Shown: positions 9,899 through 20,463, counted from the first letter of the stretch. The stretch is 64,000 nucleotides of DNA from Sphaerotilus mobilis (GCF_004216565.1 NZ_SGWV01000012.1:80092-144091), one strand, 5' to 3'. Translations and numbers: made by a program. The notes: generated from the sequence alone by a model not told the origin.

Positions 9899-10519
9899 GT
9901 GCCTGCCCTGAACACGAGCCCTCGCCTGATCCTGGCCTCCACCTCGCCCTACCGGCGCGAGCTGCTGCAGCGCCTGCGCCTACCCTTCGACACCGTCGCA
10001 CCCGCGGTCGACGAGGCCGCCCTGCCTGGCGAAACGCCCGCTGCGCTGAGCGAGCGCCTGTCGCTGGCCAAGGCCCGTGCCGTTGCCCGGCATCACCCGG
10101 ATGCGCTGGTGATCGGCTCCGACCAGGTCGCCGCCTGCGATGGCGAGCCGGTCGGCAAGCCGCACACCCACGAACGTGCTGTGGCCCAGCTGCTGCGCAT
10201 GAGCGGGCGGGCCATCACCTTCCACACCGGTCTGGCGCTGGTCCGCTCCCGTGACGGCTTCGAGCAGGTTGTGCGGGTGCCGGTCGAGGTGGTCTTCCGA
10301 GCCTTGTCGCGCGACGAGATCGAGACCTACCTGCGGCTCGAACAGCCCTACGACTGCGCCGGCAGCGCCAAGTGCGAGACGCTGGGCATCGGCCTGCTCG
10401 ATGCCATCCGCAGCGACGACCCGACCGCCCTGATCGGCCTGCCGCTGATCGCCACCTGCCGGCTGCTGCGTGCGGCCGGCTTTGACCCGGTCATGACGGC
10501 TGGCGCGCACCATGTCTGA
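9899..10519 (+). CDS. Maf/YceF-type nucleotide pyrophosphatase
   Basis: House-cleaning nucleotide pyrophosphatase of the Maf family. The motifs are LASTSPYRRELLQRL (phosphate-binding loop), DEAALPGE, GSDQVAACDGEPVGKP (catalytic Asp) and YDCAGSAKCETLGI. The last motif points to the YceF subgroup, which prefers 7-methyl-GTP, rather than dTTP/UTP-type Maf. The start is uncertain: I prefer GTG at 9899 (VPALNTSPRLILASTS, 206 residues). A TTG at 9848 would add 17 residues. The 3' end overlaps the next gene by eight bases. Confidence 0.9.
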   Translation: MPALNTSPRLILASTSPYRRELLQRLRLPFDTVAPAVDEAALPGETPAALSERLSLAKARAVARHHPDALVIGSDQVAACDGEPVGKPHTHERAVAQLLRMSGRAITFHTGLALVRSRDGFEQVVRVPVEVVFRALSRDEIETYLRLEQPYDCAGSAKCETLGIGLLDAIRSDDPTALIGLPLIATCRLLRAAGFDPVMTAGAHHV

Positions 10520-11303
10520 CACCAGCCAGCAGCCGAACGTGGGTCGCCTCTACCTCGTGCCCAACACGCTCGACCACGGCCTGCCCGCCGAGACGTCGCA
10601 GGCGCTGGACGTCCAGCAGGTGCTGCCGCTCGGTGCCTTGCAGGTCGCGGCCAGCCTGACGCACTGGGTGGTCGAAAACGCCCGCAGCGCCCGGGCCTTG
10701 CTCAAGCGGGTGCACGCCGTCGTGCCCTTGGCGCAGCCGTTGCAGTCCTTGCAGATGACCGAATTGCCGCGCCCGCCCAAGGGTGGCGCGAGGGCGCCCG
10801 AGCCGGACTGGAAGGCGCTGCTGGCGCCGGCGCTTGCCGGTCATGACATCGGCTTGCTGTCCGAGGCCGGCTTGCCTGCCGTCGCCGACCCAGGCGCCCA
10901 GATGGTCCGCGAAGCCCACGCACGGGGCGTGCCGGTGCTGCCGCTGTCAGGCCCCAGCTCGTTGATCCTGGCGGTCGCTGCCAGCGGCTTGAACGGCCAG
11001 AGCTTCGCCTTCGTCGGCTACCTGCCGGTCGACAAGGCCGAGCGGGCCGCTCGCCTGCGCGAGCTGGAGACCCATTCGCGGCGCTGGCAGCAGACGCAAC
11101 TGATGATCGAGACGCCCTACCGCAATGCGGCCTTGCTGGAGGCCCTGTGCGCCACGCTGTCGCCCGACACGCGCCTGAACATTGCTTGCGGCCTGACCTT
11201 GCCCGGCGGCTACAGCCTGACGCGCAAGGTGGCGGACTGGCGCAGGTCGCCGCCCGACCTGCCGGCCGACCTGCCGGCGGTGTTCTCCTTCCTGGCGTCC
11301 TGA
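10512..11303 (+). CDS. SAM-dependent methyltransferase, tetrapyrrole methylase family (RsmI-like paralog)
   Basis: 263-residue protein related to RsmI, the 16S rRNA ribose methylase. The motifs LYLVPNTL near the start, LLSEAGLPAVADPGAQMV and LPLSGPSSLILAVAASG match the S-adenosylmethionine site of this fold. The N-terminal half differs from RsmI proper, so this is more likely the beta-proteobacterial paralog that sits next to maf. Substrate unknown. The ATG overlaps the upstream stop, so the pair is translationally coupled. Confidence 0.85.
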   Translation: MSDTSQQPNVGRLYLVPNTLDHGLPAETSQALDVQQVLPLGALQVAASLTHWVVENARSARALLKRVHAVVPLAQPLQSLQMTELPRPPKGGARAPEPDWKALLAPALAGHDIGLLSEAGLPAVADPGAQMVREAHARGVPVLPLSGPSSLILAVAASGLNGQSFAFVGYLPVDKAERAARLRELETHSRRWQQTQLMIETPYRNAALLEALCATLSPDTRLNIACGLTLPGGYSLTRKVADWRRSPPDLPADLPAVFSFLAS

Positions 11304-11321
11304 CGAATCCGCAACAGCCAC

Positions 11322-11354
11322 AAAAAAGCCGCCGGCCCTGGCGGGTGCGGCGGC
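11322..11354 (-). terminator. Rho-independent terminator after rhlE
   Basis: On the minus strand a GCCGCC/GGCGGC stem, extended by further GC pairs, is followed by six T. It lies 34 bases past the rhlE stop and between two converging genes. The plus strand lacks a T run, so it serves rhlE only. Confidence 0.8.
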
Positions 11355-11387
11355 TGTCGGGTGATCGGGTGATCGCCTGACGGGCGT

Positions 11388-12914
11388 TCAGCTGCCCTGC
11401 TGATTGCCCCCAAGCAGCGAGGCGACCTTGCGCTTGTGCTTGACCAGCCGACCCATGCCGGCGTTCGACGCCGCCGACGAGCCGGCCGTTGACGGGTTGC
11501 CAGCGCTGCCGTCCCAGCCCGGCTGGGCGTTCGGATCCGCCTCGTAGGGGCGGTCGAAGAACGGGTCGGCGTTGTGGCGCGAGTGGCTGCGAACCGGACG
11601 CGGCACATAAGCCGCGGGTGCGGGGGCTGCCGCCTCGACCGGTCGGGCCATGGGCGCGGCGTCGGGCACCTCGTCGAACTCGCGGCGGCGCGGGCGGCGC
11701 GCCGGGCGGTCGTCTTCCAGCTCGATGGCCTCGAGGTCGATCTTCTTCTTGATCAGCTTCTCGATGTCGGCGATCAGCCGGGCATCGTCACGCGTGGCCA
11801 GCGACACCGCCAGGCCCGAGGCGCCGGCGCGACCGGTGCGGCCGATGCGGTGCACGTAGTCCTCGGCATTGAAGGGGATGTCGAAGTTGAAGACCGCCGG
11901 CAGGTCGGCAATGTCGAGTCCGCGGGCGGCCACGTCGGTGGCGACCAGCAGGTCGACCTCGCCGCGCTTGAAGGCTTCCAGCGCCTTCAGGCGTTCGTCC
12001 TGCGACTTGTCGCCGTGCAGCGCAGCGGTGCGCAGGCCGTCCCGCTCGAAGCTGCGTGCGAGCCTTGCAGCACCGAGCTTGGAGTTCACGAACACGATGG
12101 CCTGCGACAGCGAGCGCTGGCGCAGCAACTGGCGCACCACCGCGCGCTTGTCGTCGTCGGTGGTGCTGTAGAAGCGCTGCTCGACGTTGGTCGCCGTCGC
12201 GTTGGGACGGGCCACCTCGACCAGGATCGGGTCCTGCAGATAGCTTTGCGCCAGCTTCTTGATCTCGGTGGAGAAGGTGGCCGAGAACAGCAGCGTCTGG
12301 CGCGCCTTGGGCAGGTAGCTGAGGATGCGTTGCAGGTCGGGCAGGAAGCCGATGTCGAGCATCCGGTCGGCCTCGTCGAGCACAACGTATTCGACCTGGC
12401 CGAGCTGGCAGTTCTTGATCTGGATGTGGTCGAGCAGGCGGCCCGGCGTGGCGATCAGCACCTCGACGCCGCGCTTGAGCTCGGCCGTCTGCGGGGCCAT
12501 GTCGATGCCACCGAAGACGCAGGCCACGCGCAGCTGCGAGTGCTTGGCGTAGGCCTTGATGTTGTTGGCGACCTGATCGGCGAGTTCGCGCGTCGGTGCC
12601 AGGACCAGGGCGCGCACCGGATGCCGGGCGGGCGAGGCGCTGGCGTTCTCGTGCCGCATCATCTTGTGCAGCAGCGGCAGCGAGAAGGCCGCCGTCTTGC
12701 CGGTGCCGGTCTGCGCAGCACCCATGACATCCCGACCTTCCAGGACGATCGGGATCGCCTTGGCCTGGATCGGCGTCATGGTCTCGTAACCGGCATCCGC
12801 GACGGCGCGCAGGATCTTCGGGTGGAGCGGCTGCGCGTCGTAGCGTGCAGGGGTCGGGGCAGGCGCCGACGGCTCTTGCGGCGCTTCGGCCGCGATGGGA
12901 GTTTCTGGATTCAC
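11388..12914 (-). CDS. rhlE: DEAD-box RNA helicase RhlE
   Basis: ATP-dependent RNA helicase of the RhlE subfamily, acting in ribosome assembly and RNA turnover. 508 residues with all core motifs in order: Q motif TPIQAKAIP, Walker A AQTGTGKTAA, PTRELADQ, DEADRMLDIGF, LLFSATFS, VATDVAARGLDI and HRIGRTGRAG. After the core, about 125 residues are basic and low in complexity and would bind RNA. It starts seven bases downstream of the WecA-like gene and is probably co-transcribed with it. Confidence 0.95.
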   Translation of the reverse strand: MNPETPIAAEAPQEPSAPAPTPARYDAQPLHPKILRAVADAGYETMTPIQAKAIPIVLEGRDVMGAAQTGTGKTAAFSLPLLHKMMRHENASASPARHPVRALVLAPTRELADQVANNIKAYAKHSQLRVACVFGGIDMAPQTAELKRGVEVLIATPGRLLDHIQIKNCQLGQVEYVVLDEADRMLDIGFLPDLQRILSYLPKARQTLLFSATFSTEIKKLAQSYLQDPILVEVARPNATATNVEQRFYSTTDDDKRAVVRQLLRQRSLSQAIVFVNSKLGAARLARSFERDGLRTAALHGDKSQDERLKALEAFKRGEVDLLVATDVAARGLDIADLPAVFNFDIPFNAEDYVHRIGRTGRAGASGLAVSLATRDDARLIADIEKLIKKKIDLEAIELEDDRPARRPRRREFDEVPDAAPMARPVEAAAPAPAAYVPRPVRSHSRHNADPFFDRPYEADPNAQPGWDGSAGNPSTAGSSAASNAGMGRLVKHKRKVASLLGGNQQGS

Positions 12915-12921
12915 GCAGGGA

Positions 12922-14076
12922 TTATCGTGCGGACTCGGCCAGAGCGGCCGGCACGCGGTGCTGCACGAGCACCTTGGGGGTCCGGAAGTGGACGATGGCG
13001 CGGTAGAGCGCGAGGTAGGTGCCGCAGAACACCAGCAGGCTCATCTGCAGCAGCGCCGAGTCGTTCCACCACAGCACGGCCGGCACAGCGGCCAGCGAGC
13101 AAAGACCCCACAGGTAGGGCGAGGTCATCGAGTTGCGACGCAACATCGTGGCGGTGTCGCGCTTGCCGACCGCCCAACGCATCAGGCGACGGTAGATCAG
13201 GCTGTGCAGGTGGCTGGCGTCGGGCTGGCCCATCGGGCGGCCGCGCACCACCTTGCGGCGGTACATCGTGAAGACGGTCTCGAAGATCGGGTAGATGCAC
13301 AGCAGCAGCGGGAACATCGGCGAGACGTCCGGGTTGCGGCTGACCAGCAGGATGCCGATCTCGGCCACCCAGAAGCCCATGAAGTAGGCCCCGCCGTCTC
13401 CCAGGAAGACCAGGCCGAAGGGGTAGTTCAGGACGAAGAAGCCGAGCACCGCGCCCAGGCCGATCAGGGCCAGGCGGAAGATCATTTGGTCGCCGACCTG
13501 CCAGGCCACGTAGGCCATGGCCGCCAACATGATGGCCATGCACATCGAGGCCAGACCGTTGAAGCCGTCGATGATGTTGATCGAATTGGCAACGCCCGCC
13601 ACCGCGAACAGCGTCAGCAGCACCGATACGCCACCGATCTGGAGCAGCGGGTCGATGCCCACGATGTCGGTGCGGGTGATCTCTGCGCCGGCCAGCCACA
13701 GCGCGACAGCCGCCGCGAGCGTGACGGCGAGTAGACGCTGGCGCGGCGTGACCTGCTTGGTGAAGTCCTCGATCAGGCCGGCACCGAAGGCGATGATGCC
13801 GGCGGCGATCAGCGCCAGCTTGGTCTCGGTCTCGCTGCCGGGCATGAACAGGCTGTAGACCATGCCGACCATCATTCCGCACATGATGCCTAGGCCGCCG
13901 ATGCGGGGCACCGAGCGGGCGTGAAACTTCTGTGGGCCACTGCGGTCGTGGTCGCCGGAGTAGCGGCCATGCAACCGCGCCGACCCCACGATCAGCAGGG
14001 TGCCGAACAAGGCGGCGGCAAACGACAGGAGGAAGAGGCGCATGGCGGAGGGGGGGCGATCAGGAGGTCGCATCAT
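12922..14076 (-). CDS. WecA/MraY-family undecaprenyl-phosphate sugar-1-phosphate transferase
   Basis: Integral membrane enzyme that transfers a sugar-1-phosphate, probably GlcNAc-1-P, from a UDP-sugar to undecaprenyl phosphate to start glycan assembly. 384 residues with about ten membrane segments. The family motifs are GLIEDFTKQ, SINIIDGFNGLASM, FLGDGGAYFMGF and the cytoplasmic His motif ASHLHSLIYRR. MraY-specific sequences are missing. It is divergent from the dTDP-rhamnose operon and is the only candidate in the window for starting the polysaccharide repeat. An inner ATG at 14043 is an alternative start. Confidence 0.85.
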   Translation of the reverse strand: MMRPPDRPPSAMRLFLLSFAAALFGTLLIVGSARLHGRYSGDHDRSGPQKFHARSVPRIGGLGIMCGMMVGMVYSLFMPGSETETKLALIAAGIIAFGAGLIEDFTKQVTPRQRLLAVTLAAAVALWLAGAEITRTDIVGIDPLLQIGGVSVLLTLFAVAGVANSINIIDGFNGLASMCMAIMLAAMAYVAWQVGDQMIFRLALIGLGAVLGFFVLNYPFGLVFLGDGGAYFMGFWVAEIGILLVSRNPDVSPMFPLLLCIYPIFETVFTMYRRKVVRGRPMGQPDASHLHSLIYRRLMRWAVGKRDTATMLRRNSMTSPYLWGLCSLAAVPAVLWWNDSALLQMSLLVFCGTYLALYRAIVHFRTPKVLVQHRVPAALAESAR

Positions 14077-14316
14077 TGGAGCGACCGGTTCGTCCGCAAA
14101 GGAACTAATTCACGGCGAGGGTAAGGGGCGGTCGGCGCCAGATTTTTGCAGTTTTGGCCGCTGTCAGGTGCATGACCTTGCGGGTTTACGATAGCCAACT
14201 GCCCATTTTTGACGGGCGGCACGCGGCCCGATCGCCGCAACTGGCGGACTTGCTGTCACCATTTCAGGCTTTTCCGCCTTCCCTGTTTCTGTCACTTCTG
14301 CCATTTTTGGACCTAC
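14077..14316. promoter_or_regulatory. Divergent promoter region
   Basis: 240 bases between the minus-strand WecA-like gene and plus-strand rfbB. It must hold promoters for both. It is less GC-rich than its neighbours, with T-rich runs near 14270-14310. I could not pick out convincing -35/-10 boxes by eye. Confidence 0.5.
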
Positions 14317-15384
14317 ATGATCCTCGTCACCGGTGGTGCTGGCTTCATTGGAAGCAACTTCGTGCTCGACTGGCTTGAGCAGACCCAGGAAGCCGTCATC
14401 AACCTCGATGCGCTGACCTACGCGGGCAACCTCGAGAACCTGGCGTCGCTGCAGCACGATCCACGCCATGTCTTCGTCCGGGGCGACATCTGCGACAGGG
14501 CTCTGGTCGATCGCCTGCTGGCCGAGCACCGCCCGCGTGCTGTCGTGCATTTCGCCGCAGAAAGCCACGTTGACCGCAGCATCCACGGTCCGGGGGCCTT
14601 CATGCGCACCAACATCGAGGGCACCTACACCCTGCTTGAGGGGGTGCGGGCCCACTGGGCGACGTTGGATTCCGGCGACAAGGCCGCCTTCCGCTTCCAC
14701 CATGTCTCGACCGACGAGGTCTACGGCTCGCTGGGCGCGACCGATCCGGCCTTCACCGAGTCGCATCCCTACGAGCCCAACAGCCCCTATTCGGCCAGCA
14801 AGGCCGCCAGCGACCACCTCGTGCGGGCGTGGCACCACACCTACGGTCTGCCGGTGGTGACGACCAACTGCAGCAACAACTACGGGCCCTTCCATTTCCC
14901 CGAGAAGCTGATCCCGCTGATGATCGTCAACGCCCTCGCGGGCAAGCCGCTGCCGATCTATGGCGACGGCCAGAACGTGCGCGACTGGCTCTATGTGCGC
15001 GACCACGCCAGCGCGATCCGCGCCGTGCTGGCCGGCGGCCGGCTGGGCGAGACCTACAACATCGGCGGCTGGAACGAGAAGACCAACCTCGAGATCGTGC
15101 ACACGCTGTGCGATCTGCTCGACGAGCTCAAGCCCGACCCGGCAGGCAGCTACCGGCGCCTGATCACCTACGTCAAGGACCGCCCCGGCCACGACCGTCG
15201 CTACGCCATCGATGCCCGCAAGGTCGAACGCGAGCTGGGCTGGCGCCCCGCCGAGACCTTCGAGACCGGCGTGCGCAAGACCGTGCAGTGGTACCTCGAC
15301 CATGCCGACTGGGTCGCGCATGTGCAGAGCGGCAGCTACCGCGACTGGGTCGAGCAGAACTACGCCGAGCGACAGGCAGGCTGA
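14317..15384 (+). CDS. rfbB: dTDP-glucose 4,6-dehydratase
   Basis: Second step of dTDP-L-rhamnose synthesis. The 355-residue extended short-chain dehydrogenase opens [19 protein letters not shown] and has the STDEVYG motif, the [12 protein letters not shown]yr-Lys pair and [18 protein letters not shown]. The start at 14317 is set by the conserved N-terminus. The frame is open for 36 codons before that but the residues are not protein-like. First gene of an operon that runs to gmd. Confidence 0.97.
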   Translation: MILVTGGAGFIGSNFVLDWLEQTQEAVINLDALTYAGNLENLASLQHDPRHVFVRGDICDRALVDRLLAEHRPRAVVHFAAESHVDRSIHGPGAFMRTNIEGTYTLLEGVRAHWATLDSGDKAAFRFHHVSTDEVYGSLGATDPAFTESHPYEPNSPYSASKAASDHLVRAWHHTYGLPVVTTNCSNNYGPFHFPEKLIPLMIVNALAGKPLPIYGDGQNVRDWLYVRDHASAIRAVLAGGRLGETYNIGGWNEKTNLEIVHTLCDLLDELKPDPAGSYRRLITYVKDRPGHDRRYAIDARKVERELGWRPAETFETGVRKTVQWYLDHADWVAHVQSGSYRDWVEQNYAERQAG

Positions 15385-15387
15385 GCG

Positions 15388-16305
15388 GTGAGCGCCGACC
15401 GCAAGATCTTGTTGCTGGGCAAGAACGGCCAGCTGGGCTGGGAACTGCAGCGTGCGCTGGCGCCGCTGGGCACGCTGATCGCGCTGGACCGTCATTCGAG
15501 CGAGGCTTGCGGTGACCTGGCCGACCTTGACGGCCTCGCCGCCACCGTGGCGGCGCTGCGGCCCGAAGCCATCGTCAATGCCGGCGCCTACACCGCCGTC
15601 GACAAGGCCGAGTCCGACGTGGACACGGCCCGCCGCATCAACGCCGAAGCGCCCGCCGCGCTGGCCCACGCCGCCCGGGCCTGTGGCGCCTGGCTGATCC
15701 ACTACAGCACCGACTATGTCTTCGACGGCAGCGGCAGAGACTTCCGCGACGAGGATGCGCCGACCGGTCCGCTCAACGTCTACGGCCAGACCAAGCTCGA
15801 CGGCGAACATGCCATCCGCGCCAGCGGCGCGCGCCACCTGATCCTGCGCACCAGCTGGGTTCATGCCGCACGCGGCGGCAACTTCGCCCGCACCATGTTG
15901 AAGCTGGCCGCCGAGCGCGAGCGCCTGACCGTCGTCGACGACCAGTTCGGCGCGCCCACCGGCGCCGACCTGCTGGCCGACCTGAGCGCCCACATGCTGC
16001 GCGAGGCGCTGCAGCGGCCGGCCGATGCCGACACGCTCTCGGGCGTCTTCCACGCCGTCGCCGCCGGCCAGACGAGCTGGCATGCCTACGCCAACCACGT
16101 CATCGACTGGGCCCGCCGCCACGGCCAGACGCTGGCCGTTCGAGAGATCGCGCCGGTGCCGGCCAGCACCTTCCCGACCCCGGCGCGCCGGCCGCACAAC
16201 TCGCGCCTGTCGACCGGCCGGTTGCAGCGTGTCTTCGGCCTGACGCCGCCGCCGTGGCAAGCGGGCGTTGACCGCATGCTGGCCGAGGTCCTGACCCCGC
16301 GCTGA
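15388..16305 (+). CDS. rfbD: dTDP-4-dehydrorhamnose reductase
   Basis: Last step of dTDP-L-rhamnose synthesis, NAD(P)H-dependent. 305 residues with the opening LLLGKNGQLGWELQRAL, the catalytic stretch STDYVFDGSG and YGQTKLDGE, and a C-terminal RPHNSRLSTGRLQ typical of RmlD. GTG start three bases after the rfbB stop. Confidence 0.96.
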   Translation: MSADRKILLLGKNGQLGWELQRALAPLGTLIALDRHSSEACGDLADLDGLAATVAALRPEAIVNAGAYTAVDKAESDVDTARRINAEAPAALAHAARACGAWLIHYSTDYVFDGSGRDFRDEDAPTGPLNVYGQTKLDGEHAIRASGARHLILRTSWVHAARGGNFARTMLKLAAERERLTVVDDQFGAPTGADLLADLSAHMLREALQRPADADTLSGVFHAVAAGQTSWHAYANHVIDWARRHGQTLAVREIAPVPASTFPTPARRPHNSRLSTGRLQRVFGLTPPPWQAGVDRMLAEVLTPR

Positions 16306-16335
16306 GCGGACAACCACATCCCCCAGGGAGACAAC

Positions 16336-17217
16336 ATGACGCGCAAGGGCATCATCCTCGCCGGAGGCTCCGGCACCCGGCTTCATCCGGCCACGCTGGC
16401 CGTCAGCAAGCAGCTGCTGCCGGTCTACGACAAGCCGATGGTCTATTACCCGCTGTCGACGCTGATGCTGGCTGGCATGCGCGACGTGCTGATCATCTCG
16501 ACGCCGCAGGACACCCCGCGCTTCCAGCACCTGCTGGGCGACGGCAGCCAGTGGGGCATGAACCTGCAGTACTGCGTGCAGCCCAGCCCGGACGGTCTGG
16601 CGCAGGCCTTCATCCTCGGCCGTGACTTCGTCGGCGGCGACCCGAGTGCGCTGATCCTCGGCGACAACATCTACTACGGCCACGACCTGGTCGGCCTGCT
16701 CGACAGCGCCCATGCCCGAACCACAGGCGCCTCGGTCTTTGCCTATCACGTGACCGATCCGGAGCGCTACGGCGTGGTCGCCTTCGACGACCAGAAGCGC
16801 GCCCTCAGCATCGAGGAAAAGCCGCGCCAGCCAAAAAGCAACTACGCCGTCACCGGCCTGTATTTCTACGACGAACAGGTCTGCGACATCGCCGCAGCCA
16901 TCGCCCCCAGCCCGCGCGGCGAGCTGGAGATCACCGACGTCAACGCCACCTATCTGCGCCAGGGCCAGCTGGATGTCGAGATCATGGGCCGCGGCTATGC
17001 GTGGCTCGACACCGGCACGCACGACAGCCTGATGGAGGCCGGCCAGTTCATCGCCACGCTTGAAAAGCGCCAGGGCCTGAAGGTCGCCTGTCTGGAGGAA
17101 ATTGCCTTCCGCCAGGGCTGGATCGACGCCGCCCAGCTCGAACGGCTCGCCCAGCCGCTGCTCAAGAACGGCTATGGCCAGTACCTGCTCAAGGTCCTGC
17201 GCGAACAGGCGTTCTGA
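16336..17217 (+). CDS. rfbA: Glucose-1-phosphate thymidylyltransferase
   Basis: First step of dTDP-L-rhamnose synthesis: joins glucose-1-phosphate and dTTP. 293 residues with the nucleotidyltransferase signature [20 protein letters not shown] and the stretches [13 protein letters not shown] and [15 protein letters not shown] good ribosome binding site (GGGAG) lies six bases before the ATG. Length is exactly that of RmlA. Confidence 0.97.
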   Translation: MTRKGIILAGGSGTRLHPATLAVSKQLLPVYDKPMVYYPLSTLMLAGMRDVLIISTPQDTPRFQHLLGDGSQWGMNLQYCVQPSPDGLAQAFILGRDFVGGDPSALILGDNIYYGHDLVGLLDSAHARTTGASVFAYHVTDPERYGVVAFDDQKRALSIEEKPRQPKSNYAVTGLYFYDEQVCDIAAAIAPSPRGELEITDVNATYLRQGQLDVEIMGRGYAWLDTGTHDSLMEAGQFIATLEKRQGLKVACLEEIAFRQGWIDAAQLERLAQPLLKNGYGQYLLKVLREQAF

Positions 17218-17237
17218 CCCTCACCCCGGACGATCCG

Positions 17238-17789
17238 ATGAACATCCTCCGCACCGAACTCGACGGCCCGCTGATCCTCGAACCGAAGGTCTTCGGCGAT
17301 GCCCGCGGCTTCTTCATGGAAAGCTGGAACCAGCGCAGCTTCGACGCCGCCGTCGGCCACGCCGTCACGTTCGTGCAGGACAACCACAGCCGTTCGGCCC
17401 GTGGCGTGTTGCGCGGGCTGCATTTCCAGCTGCCGCCGCATGCCCAGGGCAAGCTGGTGCGCTGCACACAAGGCCGCGTCTTCGATGTGGCGGTGGACAT
17501 GCGCGCGTCCAGCCCGACCTTCGGCCGCTGGGCCGGTGTCGAACTGAGCGAAGAGAACCACCGCCAGTTCTGGATCCCGCCGGGATTCGCGCACGGTTTC
17601 CTGGTGCTCAGCGAGAGCGCCGACTTCCTCTACAAGACCACCGCCTTCTACGATCAGCCGTCCGAAGCTGCCGTGCGCTGGGACGACCCGTCGCTGGCCA
17701 TTGCCTGGCCGCTCGATGGCATCGAGCCCCTGCTGTCAGGCAAGGACCGAGACGCCCCGTCGCTGGCCGATGCGCGCCGCTTCGATTGA
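17238..17789 (+). CDS. rfbC: dTDP-4-dehydrorhamnose 3,5-epimerase
   Basis: Third step of dTDP-L-rhamnose synthesis. 183-residue cupin-fold enzyme with the motif DNHSRSARGVLRGLHFQ, which carries the active-site His, then KLVRCTQGRVFDVAVD and FWIPPGFAHGFLVLSE. It lies 20 bases after rfbA. With rfbA, B and D the four-gene pathway is complete. Confidence 0.97.
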   Translation: MNILRTELDGPLILEPKVFGDARGFFMESWNQRSFDAAVGHAVTFVQDNHSRSARGVLRGLHFQLPPHAQGKLVRCTQGRVFDVAVDMRASSPTFGRWAGVELSEENHRQFWIPPGFAHGFLVLSESADFLYKTTAFYDQPSEAAVRWDDPSLAIAWPLDGIEPLLSGKDRDAPSLADARRFD

Positions 17790-17805
17790 CCCCCGGACCC
17801 CAACG

Positions 17806-19254
17806 ATGAACTCCCCGACCCTGACCCTCCAACCCGTCATCATGGCCGGCGGCAGCGGCACGCGGCTGTGGCCGCTGTCGCGCGCGGGCTACCCCAAGCA
17901 GTTCCTGGTGCTCGACGACAGCAACCGCAGCCTGTTCCAGCAGGCCGCCCTGCGCCTGAAGGGTCTGGCGGCGGCCGATCTGGCGGTGCGCGCGCCGGTC
18001 ATCGTCGGCAACGAGGAACACCGCTTCCTGGTGCTCGACCAGCTGCGCGAGGCCGCCTGCGAGCCCAGCGCCGTGCTGCTCGAACCGACCGGCCGCAACA
18101 CCGCCCCGGCGATCACGCTGGCCGCGCTGCAGGCCGAGGCCGATGGTGGCGATCCGATCCTGGTGGTCACCGCCGCCGACCACATCGTGGCCGACACGGC
18201 CGCCTTCACCGCCGCGCTGCAGCAGGCCGCCCGCGTGGCGGCCGGCGGTGCGGTGGTCGTGCTGGGCATCACACCCGACCGACCCGAGACCGGCTATGGC
18301 TACATCCGCAGCACACCCGACAGCGGCGCGGCGCGTGTCGCCCAGTTCGTCGAAAAGCCCGACCAGGCGACCGCCGAGCGCTACCTCGCCGAGGGCGACT
18401 ACACCTGGAACAGCGGCATGTTCGTGCTGCGGGCCTCGACCTGGCTGGCAGCGCTGCAGACGTTCAGGCCTGACATCCTCGGCGCGACCCGCGTCGCCTT
18501 TGCCGCCAGCCAGACCGATGCCAAGTTCGTGCGCCCCGGCAAGGACGCTTTCGCTGCCGTGCCCGCCGAGTCGATCGACTACGCGGTGATGGAGCGTTGC
18601 CCCGGCAGCACCTTCGACATCCGCATGATTCCGCTGGCCGCCGGCTGGAGCGACCTGGGTGCCTGGGACGCCGTCTGGCAGTCGGCCCACAAGGACGACG
18701 CTGGCAATGCCGCCCATGGCGACGTGATCTCGCTGGACAGCCGCAACACGCTGGTCCACGCCACCAGCCGCCTGGTCAGCGTGGTCGGGCTGGACGATGT
18801 CATCGTCGTCGAGACGCCCGACGCCGTCATGGTGGCCGACCGCGCCCGCAGCCAGGAGGTCAAGAAGATCGTCAACACGCTCAACGCGCAGGGACGTGGC
18901 GAGCAGAGCCTGCACCGCAAGGTCCACCGGCCCTGGGGCTGGTACGACAGCATCGACAACGGCCCGCGCCACCAGGTCAAGCGCATCATGGTCAAGCCCG
19001 GCGCCTCGCTGAGCCTGCAGATGCACCACCACCGCGCCGAGCACTGGATCGTCGTCAGCGGCACCGCCGAGGTCACCAATGGCGACAAGGTGATGATCCT
19101 CAGCGAGAACCAGTCGACCTACATCCCGCTGGGCCAGACCCATCGGCTCGCCAACCCCGGCAAGGTGCCCCTCGAAATCATCGAGGTCCAGTCCGGCAGC
19201 TACCTCGGCGAAGACGACATCGTCCGCTTCGAGGACACCTACGGCCGTCAATGA
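17806..19254 (+). CDS. manC: Mannose-1-phosphate guanylyltransferase / mannose-6-phosphate isomerase
   Basis: Makes GDP-mannose. The 482-residue two-domain protein has a nucleotidyltransferase N-terminus with [23 protein letters not shown] and a C-terminal type II isomerase cupin domain. The cupin part holds [18 protein letters not shown], then [17 protein letters not shown] with the metal-binding His. The start at 17806 follows from [16 protein letters not shown]. No phosphomannomutase is in view. It feeds gmd and fcl in the same operon. Confidence 0.96.
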   Translation: MNSPTLTLQPVIMAGGSGTRLWPLSRAGYPKQFLVLDDSNRSLFQQAALRLKGLAAADLAVRAPVIVGNEEHRFLVLDQLREAACEPSAVLLEPTGRNTAPAITLAALQAEADGGDPILVVTAADHIVADTAAFTAALQQAARVAAGGAVVVLGITPDRPETGYGYIRSTPDSGAARVAQFVEKPDQATAERYLAEGDYTWNSGMFVLRASTWLAALQTFRPDILGATRVAFAASQTDAKFVRPGKDAFAAVPAESIDYAVMERCPGSTFDIRMIPLAAGWSDLGAWDAVWQSAHKDDAGNAAHGDVISLDSRNTLVHATSRLVSVVGLDDVIVVETPDAVMVADRARSQEVKKIVNTLNAQGRGEQSLHRKVHRPWGWYDSIDNGPRHQVKRIMVKPGASLSLQMHHHRAEHWIVVSGTAEVTNGDKVMILSENQSTYIPLGQTHRLANPGKVPLEIIEVQSGSYLGEDDIVRFEDTYGRQ

Positions 19255-20198
19255 ACGTCTCACCGCCCGCCATGAAGCTCGACGCCCGCATCTACGTCAC
19301 CGGCCACCGCGGCATGGTGGGCAGCGCCATCGTGCGCCGTCTCCAGGCGCTGGGCTACACCAACATCCTGACCCGCACACATGCCGAGCTCGACCTGATC
19401 GACCAGCAGGCGGTGCATGCCTTCCTGGCCGAGCAGCGGCCCGACTACATCTTCATCGCGGCCGCCAAGGTCGGGGGCATCCAGGCCAACAACCTGTACC
19501 GGGCCGACTTCCTCTACCAGAACCTGCTGATCGAGGCCAACCTGATCCACGGCGCGCACCTCGCCGGCGTGCAGCGGCTGATGTTCCTGGGCAGCAGCTG
19601 CATCTACCCGCGCGACTGCCCGCAGCCGATCCGCGAGGACTACCTGCTGACCGGCCCGCTCGAACCCACCAACGAGCCCTACGCGATCGCCAAGATCGCC
19701 GGCATCAAGCTGGCCGAGAGCTACAACCGCCAGCACGGTCGCCAGTACATCTCGGCCATGCCGACCAATCTCTACGGTCCCAACGACAACTACGACCTCG
19801 CCAACAGCCACGTCCTGCCCGCGCTGCTGCGCAAGGCGCATGAGGCCAGGCTGCGCGGCGATGCCGAATACGTCGTCTGGGGCACCGGCACGCCGATGCG
19901 TGAATTCCTCTATGTCGACGACCTGGCCGATGCCTGCGTCCACCTGATGCAGCAGGGCTACGACGGCCCGCTGGTCAACATCGGTACCGGCACCGACGTC
20001 ACCATCCGCGAGCTGGCCGAGACCGTCATGGAGATCGTCGGCTTCCAGGGCCGCATCGTCTTCGACACCAGCAAGCCCGACGGCACCCCCCGCAAGCTGC
20101 TCGACGTCAGCCGCCTCGCCGACCTCGGCTGGCGCGCCAGGACCTCGTTGCGCGACGGCATCCGGATGGCCTATGAGGCCGCGCCGTTTCATACTTGA
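19251..20198 (+). CDS. fcl: GDP-L-fucose synthase
   Basis: Epimerase-reductase that turns GDP-4-keto-6-deoxymannose into GDP-L-fucose. 315 residues with [29 protein letters not shown], the YAIAKIAG Tyr-Lys pair and the [14 protein letters not shown] stretch. The ATG overlaps the manC stop by four bases. A second ATG at 19272 ([11 protein letters not shown]) is an alternative start. Its usual partner gmd is separated from it by a toxin-antitoxin pair. Confidence 0.95.
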   Translation: MNVSPPAMKLDARIYVTGHRGMVGSAIVRRLQALGYTNILTRTHAELDLIDQQAVHAFLAEQRPDYIFIAAAKVGGIQANNLYRADFLYQNLLIEANLIHGAHLAGVQRLMFLGSSCIYPRDCPQPIREDYLLTGPLEPTNEPYAIAKIAGIKLAESYNRQHGRQYISAMPTNLYGPNDNYDLANSHVLPALLRKAHEARLRGDAEYVVWGTGTPMREFLYVDDLADACVHLMQQGYDGPLVNIGTGTDVTIRELAETVMEIVGFQGRIVFDTSKPDGTPRKLLDVSRLADLGWRARTSLRDGIRMAYEAAPFHT

Positions 20199-20226
20199 AC
20201 CACCGTCCACCCTTCTGCGAGTTGAC

Positions 20227-20463
20227 ATGCAAGCACTCCGCCTGATCGTCAATCCGGTCGATCGCCGCTTGGTCATCGATCTGCCGGACATGCTGGCGTC
20301 GGGCGCGTGCGAAGTCATCATCCTTCCGGTCGACCCGCGCAGTGATGTGACGCCTGAACGTTTGGCGACCCGCCGACCCTCAGCCAAGCTGATCGAGACG
20401 CGCATGAAGGATGACCTGACCGCATCGGTCGCTGCTGACGACGAGTGGGATGCGTTGAAGTGA
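20227..20463 (+). CDS. Probable antitoxin of a PIN toxin pair
   Basis: 78-residue protein directly upstream of a PIN-domain toxin, sharing four bases with it. The N-terminal half (MQALRLIVNPVDRRLVIDLPD) looks like a strand-rich dimerisation segment. The C-terminal part is charged, ending in DDEWDALK, and would wrap the toxin. I recognise no well-known antitoxin family with certainty, so the call rests on size, position and coupling. It begins 28 bases after fcl, within the nucleotide-sugar operon. Confidence 0.72.
   Translation: MQALRLIVNPVDRRLVIDLPDMLASGACEVIILPVDPRSDVTPERLATRRPSAKLIETRMKDDLTASVAADDEWDALK

Noticed and set aside
14164..17022. A 952-codon open frame on the minus strand
   Set aside because: It lies opposite rfbB, rfbD and rfbA, which have full family motifs. 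It is a shadow caused by high GC at third positions.
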